The notes under the pieces: generated by a model
What the model was told of the DNA's origin: nothing
The model's input: the letters and a program-made list of their open reading frames with translations, nothing else
Databases searched by the model: none
Part shown: in pieces, positions 13,601 to 23,472 of the stretch
Layout: every line of letters starts with the position of its first letter
Numbering within the stretch: the stretch's first letter is position 1
DNA from: Pelodera strongyloides
Taxonomy: Eukaryota; Nematoda; Chromadorea; Rhabditida; Rhabditidae
Assembly (NCBI GenBank): GCA_036852015.1
Contig: JAANDG010000626.1
Coordinates: forward strand, 19,317 to 83,316
DNA length: 64,000 nucleotides
Reading direction: 5' to 3'
Made by a program: the position numbers and the translations under genes

Positions 13601-16600
13601 GTTTTTAGCGTGCAAGTGGCGTGAGATCAGCGCGCATAATTACACGCCACCACGTTGCCAAATGAATTTGCTCGCTGCCGTCGCTGTAAAGCCAAGTTTC
13701 CTCAATGCTTTCTTTAACGCGCTTTTTTCTACTGCATGGCGAAGTGCATGCTTACCGCTGAAAATTCTATCTTTGTTTTTTATTGACTCCATACGCATTT
13801 CTCATTTCTGTACTTGAACAAAAGGCTCACACAAGGAAAAAATTTCTTTTTACATTTTATGAAAACTGCAAATCGGGGTCTCCCCTGACGACGTGCCCCG
13901 TTAATACTAATTGAATACGATTTATAAGCATTGAAAAAGAAACCAAAACGGAAATTTCTGCCAACTGTAAATTACAGTGATTTCATATTTCGAATTTTAG
14001 GTAGGAATAATAAAATTAGAATTGGTAGAATCTTCGACTTTTTTATTAGTACGGCTCCCGATAAGTCAGATTGGACAGATGTAAACCAAGTGTCAAATAA
14101 TAAAATTGTCTTCTATTTTTTATCACTAAATATTGGCAGCCCCAGTATTGTATCATAGTCATAGGATACTAGGATTTTTTTTGAAAACTCCTCACATTTG
14201 TAATGTGCATGGTCCATGGACTGGCTAAATATTTATGGAGTATGATTTAGTTGTATTGAGTCTAAACCTAGAGACAATACTATCAAAAGACTTGTAAGGC
14301 TTTTGATAACAGTTGATAACACATCTCAATAGCTCTATTGTTTCCTTTGGCAAAATATATCGGGATCTACATTACATTTTACAAACTTATTGTATTTATA
14401 ATACCATTGTTCTAGAAGAATAGAAATATCCCGGCTTCCCAGAAACTATATAATCCTCGTTTTGTTTCGTTTAATACAAACATCAAGTGGACTGACCATG
14501 CCATGAGAGTAGATATACTTGAACTAAAAACGCATCACAATAAAGTAAAATTAAAAATATCTTTATTCCTGCTTCGTGTATTAAAATAATAATAACGAGG
14601 AATTCCTTTTTCATTGTATTATTTTTTTTGTTTGTTTCTTCTCCCATTCTCGAGCCATATCTATCATGAATCTATGTTGATCATTGATGAGTAGATGTGT
14701 AGAGTTAATCGAGTAATTTCTACTTTTCGCTCCGCATGTTCGTATTTTTTTGATTATTTTAAATCAGAAATTTGCAAAGACACTTGGACTCAACAAACCA
14801 GTGCTCACTTTTATCATTTTTGAGGCAAACTTTTAAAATTTTATATAAATTTATAATTTTATGATAAATATACGTAACTGTAAGTTCGGCGTTCTAAAGT
14901 CCATTAATTGATAATGTCAACTACATGAAATATTAGTCAACCTACAACCTACTCCCCTTTCTATAGGTCTTCACTACGTTTTTCTATATAATTTCCTTAT
15001 TCATAATCATCTTTACGCAAATGTCTGCCGTAGTCTCCGTCGAAAGGCTTCTTCCTGTTTGTACATTATATTCTGCGTCTCTGATTTGGATTTTTAGACA
15101 TTTAGTAATTATTTATTCCCTGTACTCCTATGCAGGCGAGGTCTTCTAACTTCTAGTCAAATTACTAGCTTATTGTTAGTTATTGTTCCTTTTTTACTGA
15201 TTTTAACAGTTGTATGCACTTCAGATGCAAAATGCCGCTAGTTGTCTGCAGAGTAGAAACTTTACGACTTTGCTTGCCTTCATTTATTCATATTTATTTA
15301 TTAAATATGTACATCATATATAGATAAGTACAAAAATTTCCCTTTATGTTGTCGTAAAAAAAGAATACATATTTTTTTTTTAATTTTCCCTCTCTATGTC
15401 GAAATTCCCCGCCACATAGCAGTTCCTAAAAGGGTCGATGAATTTAAGTTTGTGTAGAAATAAATGCACTAATAGGTTTGTAATAAGATTACGTTGGGTA
15501 AACATGTTTGTGCTAATTTCTTATGTGGAATCTAAAATAAAATAACCAAGTGCATTCACCAAACTGCGAAAACATGTGCATGCATCATTAATTCACTCCT
15601 ACTACATACGCGGTACATTTCAGAAAACGTTCTCCGTTTCTTCATTAATCAATAACTTAGGATTGGTATTCCTTTATCGGTAGAAAGTATTACTTAGAAA
15701 TCGCGGAAATTATTTGCAATTATCATAAACCTTTTTTCACATCGTCTGTCACGGTGAATAAATATCCAAATATTTCTTTCAAAGAAGAGACTGTGCATAC
15801 ACAGCGAAGATTTGTTGTAGAACGTAAATCTGGAAATCTGTGTTCTTGGAGCCATGGTCAGAGGTCAGATATTCTTGGCCCGATGTAGCATTTAACATTC
15901 GATATATTTATTAGTGGCTCGTCTTCTTTATTTCTGTTAAAGCGAAACACCGGCCGGTTTTTGAAAAGCATCGTGGGCAAAAGAATTCTTAAGTATTTAT
16001 GCTAATTAACTCTAATTTACCTCGATTTTTATGTGCATTTGCATAAGCTGCATAAGAATTATGGTGTACTACTGTGTTTCAAAACCCGGCTGGTATTTCT
16101 CTTTAAACTACAAATTAGATCCAGGTCTTTATTTCTTTGGTGTCACCGCTGCTCCAACACACAAGTTCCGTTCACATTGCATTAAAGCAAAATTCCGGCC
16201 GATTTTTGAAACACTTCGGTACCACATCATTCTTATGCAGCTTTACAAATGAACATAAATTAGAATAAAAATCGAGCTAAATTCGAGCAACGTAGAACAT
16301 AAATAGGTAAGAATTCAGTTGACCACGATCCGTTTCAAAAACCGGCCTCTATTTCGCTTTACTTCCCCAAATTCTGGTCGGGATTCTCCTCACCTTAGAA
16401 CTCGGAAGCCCCAAAAATAGCTTCAATTGTGGCGCCCAAATATAAGTCCAAACAACTATTATTTTCTATTCATAAAACAATAAAGGACGATAATCCACCC
16501 ACTCTATTACCATAACGATAGGCAGTAATTTGGGACAATGGAAACCCTAAATATTGTTTTTTATAAACGTAAAAAACATGGAATAATTCTTTGGAAGTTG

Positions 16601-19600
16601 CTTAATCGATAGGATTAGAGCTTGGGATTCATGTGTAAAGATGTGCATATTATGTTCCCTAACATCTTATATGTAGCTTAGCTTATCTCATAGCATGTAT
16701 CTTATAGCTCTTTTATCATCAACCAACATGTTTTATGAAAACTGCTCTATACTTTTTGAAGTTGTGCATTTTACGGATGATTCTCATTTCTTATACGTGG
16801 CGACACTAAAATAAATAAATAAATATTAGTTGCCGGGAAGATACACTGCTTTCGTATAATAAGAATCTGAAATTTATTATATTCTTTCTCTGGAAACACT
16901 ACTGAGCCATGCTCAGCTCAGCAGCAGCTCAGCTCAGCTCAACAGCAGTTCAGCTCCGCAGCTCAGCTCAGTAGCGCAGCTCAGCAGTTGTCAACCATGG
17001 TAGGATGAGAAAACAGATAAACTAATGCTTATAACCTAAAGAGTGAACAAGCATTTACTTACAATTAGCTTACCATTAGCCGCGTGACCAGTTGACGTTA
17101 TCAACTTATCTATGTAATTTTTTACTATACGTGACGAAATGGCGTATGTCCCTAGCTTAGTTATTCTTTGCACGTGCGTTACTCCTTACTATACAATTAC
17201 TACAATTAGACAATTCTTTTGTTTCTGAAGTATCATTTTGTATCCTAAAAAAGCGCCGAGCTAGCCCGCTCCAACCCTCCGCAAGACGTAGATAGCATAC
17301 AAATCCACGTAATTCCAACATATTACCCAACATTTTCATACTAGTTGATCAATTATTATCACCTGCCGGATGTATGTATGACGCAATTAGGCAGGTGATT
17401 TGAATTTACTTGCACATTTTATCCCCTTATAAATATCAAACTGCCAAGACAACACACTTAATATTGTTTAATAAACTGTTTAATGTTTAATAAACTTTTC
17501 CGGTTTAACTGATAAAATTTTGAACATTACAATAGTTTCTGGTTCTCGGAATCGAGTTTAGTTATTGCCCCTTTTCCCATAAATAATTGTTCTTTTTCCT
17601 AGAAGTCGAAAGTGCATAGTACATTGGTATAATTCATGAGATTTATGCGCATTAGGCAATTCAGGCGCTAGTCAATTGCTAATATAATTACACTGGATAT
17701 ATTTGTTATCCTATTCCATAATTATTCAGCAGTGAAATTTTAGAATTCTGCTGTTGTTTTAAGTGGTATAACAGCCCGTTTTGAGACGTATGAACGACAC
17801 CCTTTCCCCACCTAGTGTATGCAAATTCAGTCTCATTTGCATACATCATATGGGAAAGCGTTTGTCCAAGATATATTTCAAAAAACGGCCGTTATCTCGC
17901 TTTAATTTTTTTGTCATTGCCCTACTCCCATGCAAAAAACTTCAGCTACATATTGAATTTTATGTTACTTGTTCGGGTTTATCTTTAATCCAACATACAG
18001 TGATTATTTAAGCTTTTTTAATTATACTTTATCGCTTTATCCCGATTCCTGTTGCAAAAAAATGTATATAAAACAGATTTTTGTCAGTCATGCAAAAAAT
18101 GCACGTAAACGCGATAATGTGATTATGTATGTGTTAAATTTGTGAGCGAAACATCGATTGCTAACGTTTACGTAATATAAGGTAAATTTACGCAGTCAGT
18201 GGGCAGCGCACATTCAGCCCAACACCAGTGCGCTCCCTGCTTTCCTAATGTTCGCGCACTCCTGGCCCACTGCAAGTTTGCCGTACACTGTAATGATGTG
18301 TTTGTCTAACTTATCGACGAGGAGCACAACTAAATTGCTTCTCACATTCAAACTGATTACCATTGGCCGTATTCACCAACACACAGGGATCCCTCGGTAG
18401 GCTCACGAACGCTCTGAATCCCTTCTGCTCTCGCACTTTTTAGCTCCCTGGGGAGGCCAGGGAGGACTCCATGCGTGTTGGTGAATACGGGCAATACGGC
18501 CTCTGATCTCCTATCTTTCACAGTTGCTATGAAATTTCCATGCAACAACCACAGCTGAAGTATATGGGTTTCCCAAGTCCAAGGCTATCTTACGTAACCC
18601 GTCTTCTTAACTTGACCCTTTTCAGGCCTGTATTCTGACTGAGCGCAGCAACCAGCTCGACTGCTTCATGAACCAAACGTTCAGGGCATCCGATATTGAC
18701 GACTGCACAGGAGTCCGAGGTAAGATGATATACAGTTGGAACGAAGTTTAACCAAACATACCTCTCTATTTTCCGCACAACTTGGGGCCGAGTGGGTTGT
18801 CTGTGTTGTCTTTATATTCTATTTCTACGAATATTTTCCCTACCGTGAGGCCTAAAATATTATCTTGCTCTGCAAATCTCCCTGCCCGTAAAAACAATAT
18901 ATTACGCACAAAGACAATCAAAGAGCGCAATGTAACGTGCAGTATGTGTTACAAAATACACATAATAAATAAAGAAAAATATACTTGTCTGCTGGCGTGC
19001 TGACTCAGTTGTAATGACAGGTTCAGTTCATCGTAACGAAGCTGTTTTTCTAAAATGATGTCATCCCTTCTAGGTTCGAGTACTCCGCTCTTCCTGCTCT
19101 CCCTCCTCCTCGTCCTCTTCCTAATGACCGTGGCCATCGGACTCGTCGTTGTTGTCCATCGACTCTACGCCCGCTATTCACAATTTCGGAATAAACGTCA
19201 AACTAAATTCACCAAGCCGGTTGGTTTTCTTTGGATTCGATTTGTTGAAGAGTGCGGTATGAGCTGTGATCTAAATCTCTAAACACCACCTCGAAACAAA
19301 CTGACTTAACATTAGCCCGTATTCTCGGGTCGACGGGAATGTTTCGTTTGGGAGCTCATTCGTATGCAAATTTTTCCTCCAGCTAGTCTAGATAGTCGAG
19401 AAATTTGCATACAAAGGATTTCCCAAACGGAACGTTTCCGTCGACCCGAGAATACGGGCTATTATTGAAATCAAGAATTACCAGTTTAGAAGTTCTCCTT
19501 GTTCGGACTACAAAAAGTGGTCGATATATTGCGCGACCGCTAGTTTGTTACCGTAGCTTCCCACTTTGCCTGGGTATACCATGGCTTCTACACACACCTT

Positions 19601-20464
19601 CAGAGCAAATCAGATTTCATCCTACTTCCTACTGATGCACAGTACATTCTGATATACCGTATACTTACATTCAAAGTATTTCAGCAAAACTGTTCCCAGC
19701 TCCTTCCCTCTCACCAAAGTCACTCCAAGTTCGACATAGAAGACGATCGATTGACCGTAATCGAAGAAGAAGGAGAGAGTGAGGCTGAGCAAGAGGACGT
19801 AGAGTACATTCATCAGGTAGGCATTTTATGGTATTTTTAAGCTGTCCTCTCTCTTCAGGCAAAACCGATACTACCCTAGTCAAGGGTTTGCTATCGAATA
19901 ACGACCATACATAAACAATAACAATAACTTGCCTTCACCGCCTAGAGAGGCCTCCGACACTTCTAGGAGTCGTAGGTCCTAGGCCCTAGGTCTAGGGTTC
20001 TAGTCATGCACCAGGCAATTAGCTGTATAAGTTACTGCTCGGAAAGATTGGAATGGGCCTAGGACCCATGGTTCACTTACAGTACGTTAGGTCTTTATAC
20101 TTACCTTTTCAGAACACTGACGATCGACGAGACAGTGCTTCGAGTGGATTTGGGAGCGAGCACGATGGAATACAAAATGAAAATGGTGAGCCTTAGCAAT
20201 TGTCGAGAGAGAGAGAGGGAGAGATAGGGAGAGAGAGGGAGAGAGGTGGAGAGAGACAGAAGGAAGGGAGAGAGGGAGATACCCTCCCCAAAAATAGTAT
20301 CACAGTTTAAATTCAAATTATCATCCGCTCGTTCAGCTTCGTCTCGCCCACCATTACCATACTCCCAGCACTCCCGCCCAATTCATACAGTAATCTCAAT
20401 GAATGGGAACAATCGGCCACACACTACATTCCACACATTTAAACCTCTCGCCCAAGAAGTATAG
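8167..20464 (+). CDS. Small single-pass type I membrane protein, family unknown
   Basis: Seven exons join in phase: 8167-8260, 13446-13525, 18626-18719, 19074-19219, 19685-19816, 20113-20185 and 20337-20464 (TAG), giving 248 residues. Residues 1-31 form a hydrophobic signal-like start (MRSIHFASFLLFSLLG). A short ectodomain follows with cysteines at 60, 71 and 85 and an N-glycosylation site at N74-Q-T. One membrane span covers about 95-117 (LFLLSLLLVLFLMTVAIG), followed by basic stop-transfer residues. The cytoplasmic tail of about 125 residues has an acidic stretch (IEEEGESEAEQEDVEY), then a Ser/Pro/His-rich end. All acceptors are TTTCAG-like. Exons 3 to 7 are well supported. Exon 1 is less sure: ATG 8167 lies six bases after a CTAACAG trans-splice-like acceptor, but a TTTTCAG inside it could be used instead. 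Further ectodomain exons may hide in introns of 5 kb each. I do not recognise a homologue. It is convergent with PSF2. Confidence 0.7.
8555..8742. mobile_element. Palindromic AGCGAAAT-family element
   Basis: Left arm TTAAAGCGAAATACCGTCCG, right arm ending CCGGTATTTTGCTTTAA. About 188 bp. The arms are close to the family consensus. Confidence 0.85.
8922..9103. mobile_element. Palindromic AGCGAAAT-family element
   Basis: Left arm TTAAAGCGAAATACCGGCC, right arm GGCCGGTATTCCACTTTAA. The interior carries ATGCAAATGAAC and a GAGCTAAATTCGAGCAAATT block shared with most copies. Confidence 0.88.
9500..9690. repeat. Dispersed repeat with GGAAATGGGTGA end
   Basis: Starts ATAGGAAATGGGTGAGTCC, then a poly-T run, then repeated GACCA/AACCAGT motifs around GTGACCAAATTTCATCG. 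Related copies in the opposite orientation are at 31295-31405 and 58170-58361. All three end at the same GGAAATGGGTGAA-type terminus next to a short T or A run. The class of element is unknown. Confidence 0.65.
10581..10642. repeat. GA microsatellite
   Basis: Perfect GA repeats followed by GGGA repeats, inside intron 1 of the membrane-protein gene. Confidence 0.9.
11432..11505. repeat. Imperfect GA-rich microsatellite
   Basis: Interrupted GAGAGA tract of about 70 bp, seen directly. Confidence 0.8.
11720..11960. repeat. Second copy of the 6195 dispersed repeat
   Basis: Nearly identical to 6195-6431, from ACCAGTCGGCTCACG to TTATATAATAAGAT. The final 60-bp unit is present once here, against twice in the other copy. 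Confidence 0.85.
12958..13397. mobile_element. Long foldback element, TTAAAGGATCGCAGTCAC family
   Basis: A 440-bp palindromic element. It starts TTAAAGGATCGCAGTCACTA and ends TGACTGCGATCCTTTAA, with arms of about 170 bp that also pair through TTTACCAAAACCGAATAATT. The centre carries GAGTATGCAAATTATT. No open frame. It ends 49 bp before the acceptor of the exon at 13446. Confidence 0.88.
15937..16106. mobile_element. Palindromic AGCGAAAC-family element
   Basis: Left arm TTAAAGCGAAACACCGGCC, right arm CGGCTGGTATTTCTCTTTAA, about 170 bp. It lies 75 bp from the next family member. Confidence 0.85.
16182..16361. mobile_element. Palindromic AGCGAAAT-family element
   Basis: Left arm TTAAAGCAAAATTCCGGCC, right arm CCGGCCTCTATTTCGCTTTA. 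Right terminal TTAA is degraded to TTTA. Confidence 0.83.
16908..16987. repeat. Imperfect AGCTCAGC tandem repeat
   Basis: About 80 bp of interleaved CAGCTCAGCT and CAGCAG units, ending before TTGTCAACC. Low complexity and palindromic at the AGCT core. It is not part of any exon I can place. Confidence 0.8.
17760..17905. mobile_element. Divergent palindromic element, ATAACGGCC family
   Basis: Left arm GTGGTATAACAGCCCGTTTT, right arm AAACGGCCGTTATCTCGCTTTAA. The interior pairs GTATGCAAATTC with TCATTTGCATAC, so the octamer itself lies in an inner inverted repeat. Confidence 0.7.
18365..18501. mobile_element. Small foldback element with CCGTATTCACCAACAC ends
   Basis: Begins GGCCGTATTCACCAACACAC and closes with GTGTTGGTGAATACGG. 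About 135 bp, with no coding content. A 51-bp relative with the same ends lies at 24762-24812 in a proteasome-gene intron. Confidence 0.8.
19313..19461. mobile_element. Foldback element with AGCCCGTATTCTCGGG ends
   Basis: A near-perfect palindrome of about 150 bp in intron 4 of the membrane-protein gene. Outer arms AGCCCGTATTCTCGGGTCGA and TCGACCCGAGAATACGGGCT. Inner arms include ATTCGTATGCAAATTT and AAATTTGCATAC. It resembles the CCGTATTC-ended family but with a different arm interior. Confidence 0.85.
20204..20279. repeat. GA/GGGA microsatellite
   Basis: GAGAGA and GGGAGAGA repeats in the last intron of the membrane-protein gene. Confidence 0.85.
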
Positions 20465-21371
20465 TTTGTTAGTGGTTACTGTAGTTTCTTATTCAATATG
20501 CATATTTCGCTCTTCAAGTATGTTATACTTCAAGTATAACACGGATAATGGCAATATCCCCTCTCTTTGATAAAAAAGGTTCGAATTAAGTCATATTAGC
20601 TCCGAATTTGCATATTAATAATCGAATGGCCCTTTGAAGTGCCACTAATATTTATTTTCCTATTTTTATTGTTTGCCTCTGTCCTTGTTGAAAACTCGTT
20701 GTAAATAACTGACTAAATACTAACTTACACATATGCTACTAATAATTGCTTTAATTCCAGCTCACCTATTTATTCACTGCTTGTAGTAAATGTATTTACA
20801 TAGTTGTACGCAAACGCTTAGTATTTGTGTAATACACAATTTTTCTAATTTCATTTTCATTGCTCAATTACTTGTGATTTTTTTTTCATAATAATTCTAT
20901 GTATACTATATTCTATCTATCACAAATACGAAAACCATTTCTCGAAAATTTGTTTACTTTACACAATCATAGTGTACCTTATTGTGAGATCATTCGGCAA
21001 TTGATTATCGGGTATAATGTAAATTAACTAATTATGTAAATTAACAAACCTAATTATGTAATTGATAATTGATCAATTATTGAATAAACAATTCAAATTT
21101 ATATCAAGGTGGAATAATTTACATTGTGAGCATCTGAACACATACGCGTAAGTGAAGAGAATAAAACAGCATCCGTATCAAAACAGCGGTGGAAATATAG
21201 AGTATCAAATAAAAGGCGGTGGAAATATAGAGCATAAAAAATACCAGTAAAACAAGCAAATAAAAACGAAATATACACAAACCGTATATCAAATTAAGCA
21301 ATAAGCAAAAAGGATGCAGTGCCCATAGTAGTAAATAAACACATAAGGAAATCATCTGGCAAATCCACAAC
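20465..21371. other. Convergent intergenic region
   Basis: About 900 bp between the stop codons of two convergent genes. AATAAA at 21083 could serve the plus-strand gene. On the minus strand, TTTATT at about 20647 and 20665 gives candidate AATAAA signals for PSF2. If both are used the 3' UTRs overlap. Nothing else was recognised. Confidence 0.4.
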
Positions 21372-23103
21372 CTACTGTAGCTCCTGTACCATATGCTTGC
21401 AAGTGGTTAGTTTATCCATTTGTTTTGTGGCCGTTAAAAGAGGACCCCTCAGACCGGCCACTTCCATTTGTAGCACGTTGTCCATACGGGCATGTGAATT
21501 GGAGGTCTGCAATGGGGCAAAATTATATCAGTTAAGCGTAGTAGACTATTAAAGCGATAAAGCGGCCGATTTTTGAAACATAACCACATTCTCATATGTT
21601 GTATGCAAATAAATAAAATAAAAATCACCAGTCATTTACCTACACTACATCGCAATACAGCATCCAATGTTGGTCTCAAAAACCGGCTGCTATCCGCTTT
21701 AAACTCGAATACACCTAGCCTACACAGCAGAGATCGGCAAATGTTTAAAAAAAAACTAGGAACTGTTTGTTAATTTAATTTACATTTATTAATGTAATAA
21801 CTGAGAAACGATCGAATAATGGCCACGCAAATATGAAGTGAACAAGGAACTATTGTTCAAGTGAAATCACAACCAATTTAACAAAAAGTACCTGTTTCAA
21901 AAATTTCAGCGTAGATGTGCGCAGTTTCGCTTCCCGCTTATCCCACAAATCTTGGATGAGAGCTTTCAACTAAAACAAATTTTTTGTGGTAAACATCAGC
22001 GTAAAACATAAAAATTTGCATTGTTCACTTCCACCGACACTCTAAAAATTTAATATATTCCCGCGTTGTAACGCAGGGAGGGTGTTAAACGCGGCCCGCA
22101 ACTCACCATGTTTCAGAAAGATCTTTTCAGGCAACAGAAACTTCAACAACAATCATAAGGAAACTCTGTATCCTAATAAATAGATTATCACCTGATCTCC
22201 CTCCTCCAAGTCTTCTTTCGCGTCTCGCACTAACACGTGCGCAATTTCAAAGATATACGGAGGTAGCTGAAATTAAGACAGTGATCCAGGCAACGCAAAA
22301 GCTCACATATAATTATTTTTGGTAATAAAATAAACGTCAGAAAAGAAAAGGAACGTCTTAAGCATGGTCCTATTCTATTTGACTGATAGTAATACGATAA
22401 AAACCGAACAATTATAACATCCTAATGTCAAAAAAAAACGGACTAGAAAATTTCATATAAAATAGCGTACCTGTGTCAGGCTGTCCACTTCACCCTCGGC
22501 CTCGATTAACGTCTTCAATTCATCGACTAGCAGCCATTTTGGGGGCTGAAAGCATGTTCATCCTAATTTGTAGGTAGCAAAGTAACCAAGCTTAAACACG
22601 GCCTCATTGGGTACTACGTACAAAACAAAGTGAACAATGCTTATAAAAGTGTATACAGTTAGCAACAACACATGCCATTCTTCTATTTCGTAATTCGTAG
22701 ACTGGTAGGTCAGTATCAAATAGCAACTATAAGAACTAAATGAATCGATCAGTCAAGTTAAACCGGCAACTCACCATAATGGTGCACTTGTGTCTCTTCC
22801 TCAGATGTACGGCCATCCATATGGGGACATCAACGGGAATACCCGCCTCAAACGGTCCCACCTCTCCGCCAATCATCTGTAGCTCTGGCTCAGTGAAGTT
22901 GGGAACAATCTAGAAAAATGTTGAATGACAGGCATAGTAGATAGTATACAAATATAAAACACAGTCACGGATAACCAGACCAACCCGTCGAATGATTAGT
23001 CATGGTCAAATGTAGTTTGTCTCTGAAACGGTCCAATTAAAGAAAAAATAGATACCTTAATAAGTTCATCTCCAGCTAAAAATTCGCATTCCACCGCGTC
23101 CAT
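21372..23103 (-). CDS. psf-2: GINS complex subunit PSF2 (GINS2)
   Basis: Six exons on the minus strand join in phase 0 throughout: 23103-23056, 22909-22775, 22545-22471, 22266-22192, 21969-21892 and 21506-21372 (TAG), giving 181 residues. That is close to the family's roughly 185. GINS is the Sld5-Psf1-Psf2-Psf3 tetramer that joins Cdc45 and MCM2-7 in the replicative CMG helicase. Diagnostic stretches are the N-terminal MDAVECEFLAGDELIKIVPN, then LIGG-type MIGGEVGPF, PVDVPIWMAVHLRKR, PPKWLLVDEL, and DLWDKREAKLRTS near residue 125. All 3' splice sites fit CAG or TAG. The start is fixed by homology. A TTTTTACAG acceptor 42 bp before the ATG has no upstream coding exon, so it is a likely trans-splice site. 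The gene follows the proteasome gene by 370 bp on the same strand. Confidence 0.95.
21549..21702. mobile_element. Palindromic AGCGATAA-family element in a PSF2 intron
   Basis: Left arm TTAAAGCGATAAAGCGGCCG, right arm ACCGGCTGCTATCCGCTTTAA, about 154 bp. It lies wholly in the last PSF2 intron, 42 bp from the exon-6 acceptor. The interior has GTATGCAAATAAAT. Confidence 0.82.
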
Positions 23104-23472
23104 TTGCGATTTTCGTCAAGCGGGACGAAGAATATAGTGCGATACCTGTAAAAAGTTTATTTAAATAAAAATCGAACAGGTAAATAAATTACACACCGGA
23201 AAATTACTCGAACGTTCATCAACACGTGCATTAAATAATAAATTAAAGGAGAATAATCAAAATAAATCAGAAGCGATCGAAACGAGTCTAGAGAGAATAA
23301 CATACAAAGAAAAAGGACCAAATCAAGGAAAATTAATTTAAGACAGAAACTCTTGTAAAATTTCTTGGGAGGAACGGGCCCCGCAAATAAATAAAAGAGG
23401 AGAGAGAGAGGAGAGAGGAGAGAGAGAGAAGCAGAGACACAGAGATAATCAACTCAGGTCTTCAACAATAAT
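23104..23472 (-). promoter_or_regulatory. Proteasome-PSF2 intercistronic region with putative trans-splice acceptor
   Basis: 369 bp between the upstream stop codon and the PSF2 start codon. The minus strand carries TTTTTACAG ending at 23146, then a 42-bp leader. An AATAAA-type hexamer lies about 15 bp before the acceptor. A GA microsatellite (about 23398-23430) lies inside. This is consistent with a spliced-leader operon junction, though longer than the roughly 100 bp usual in C. elegans. An independent promoter is equally possible. Confidence 0.45.

Larger units (their letters stand above)
13526..18625 (+). other. Intron 2 of the membrane-protein gene
   Basis: About 5.1 kb from an AAAG|GTAGGC donor to a TTTTCAG acceptor. 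It contains three palindromic elements, an AGCTCAGC repeat, and two inverted-repeat structures near 18185-18290 and 18365-18501. Nothing in 13.6-15.9 kb looks coding. Confidence 0.5.
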
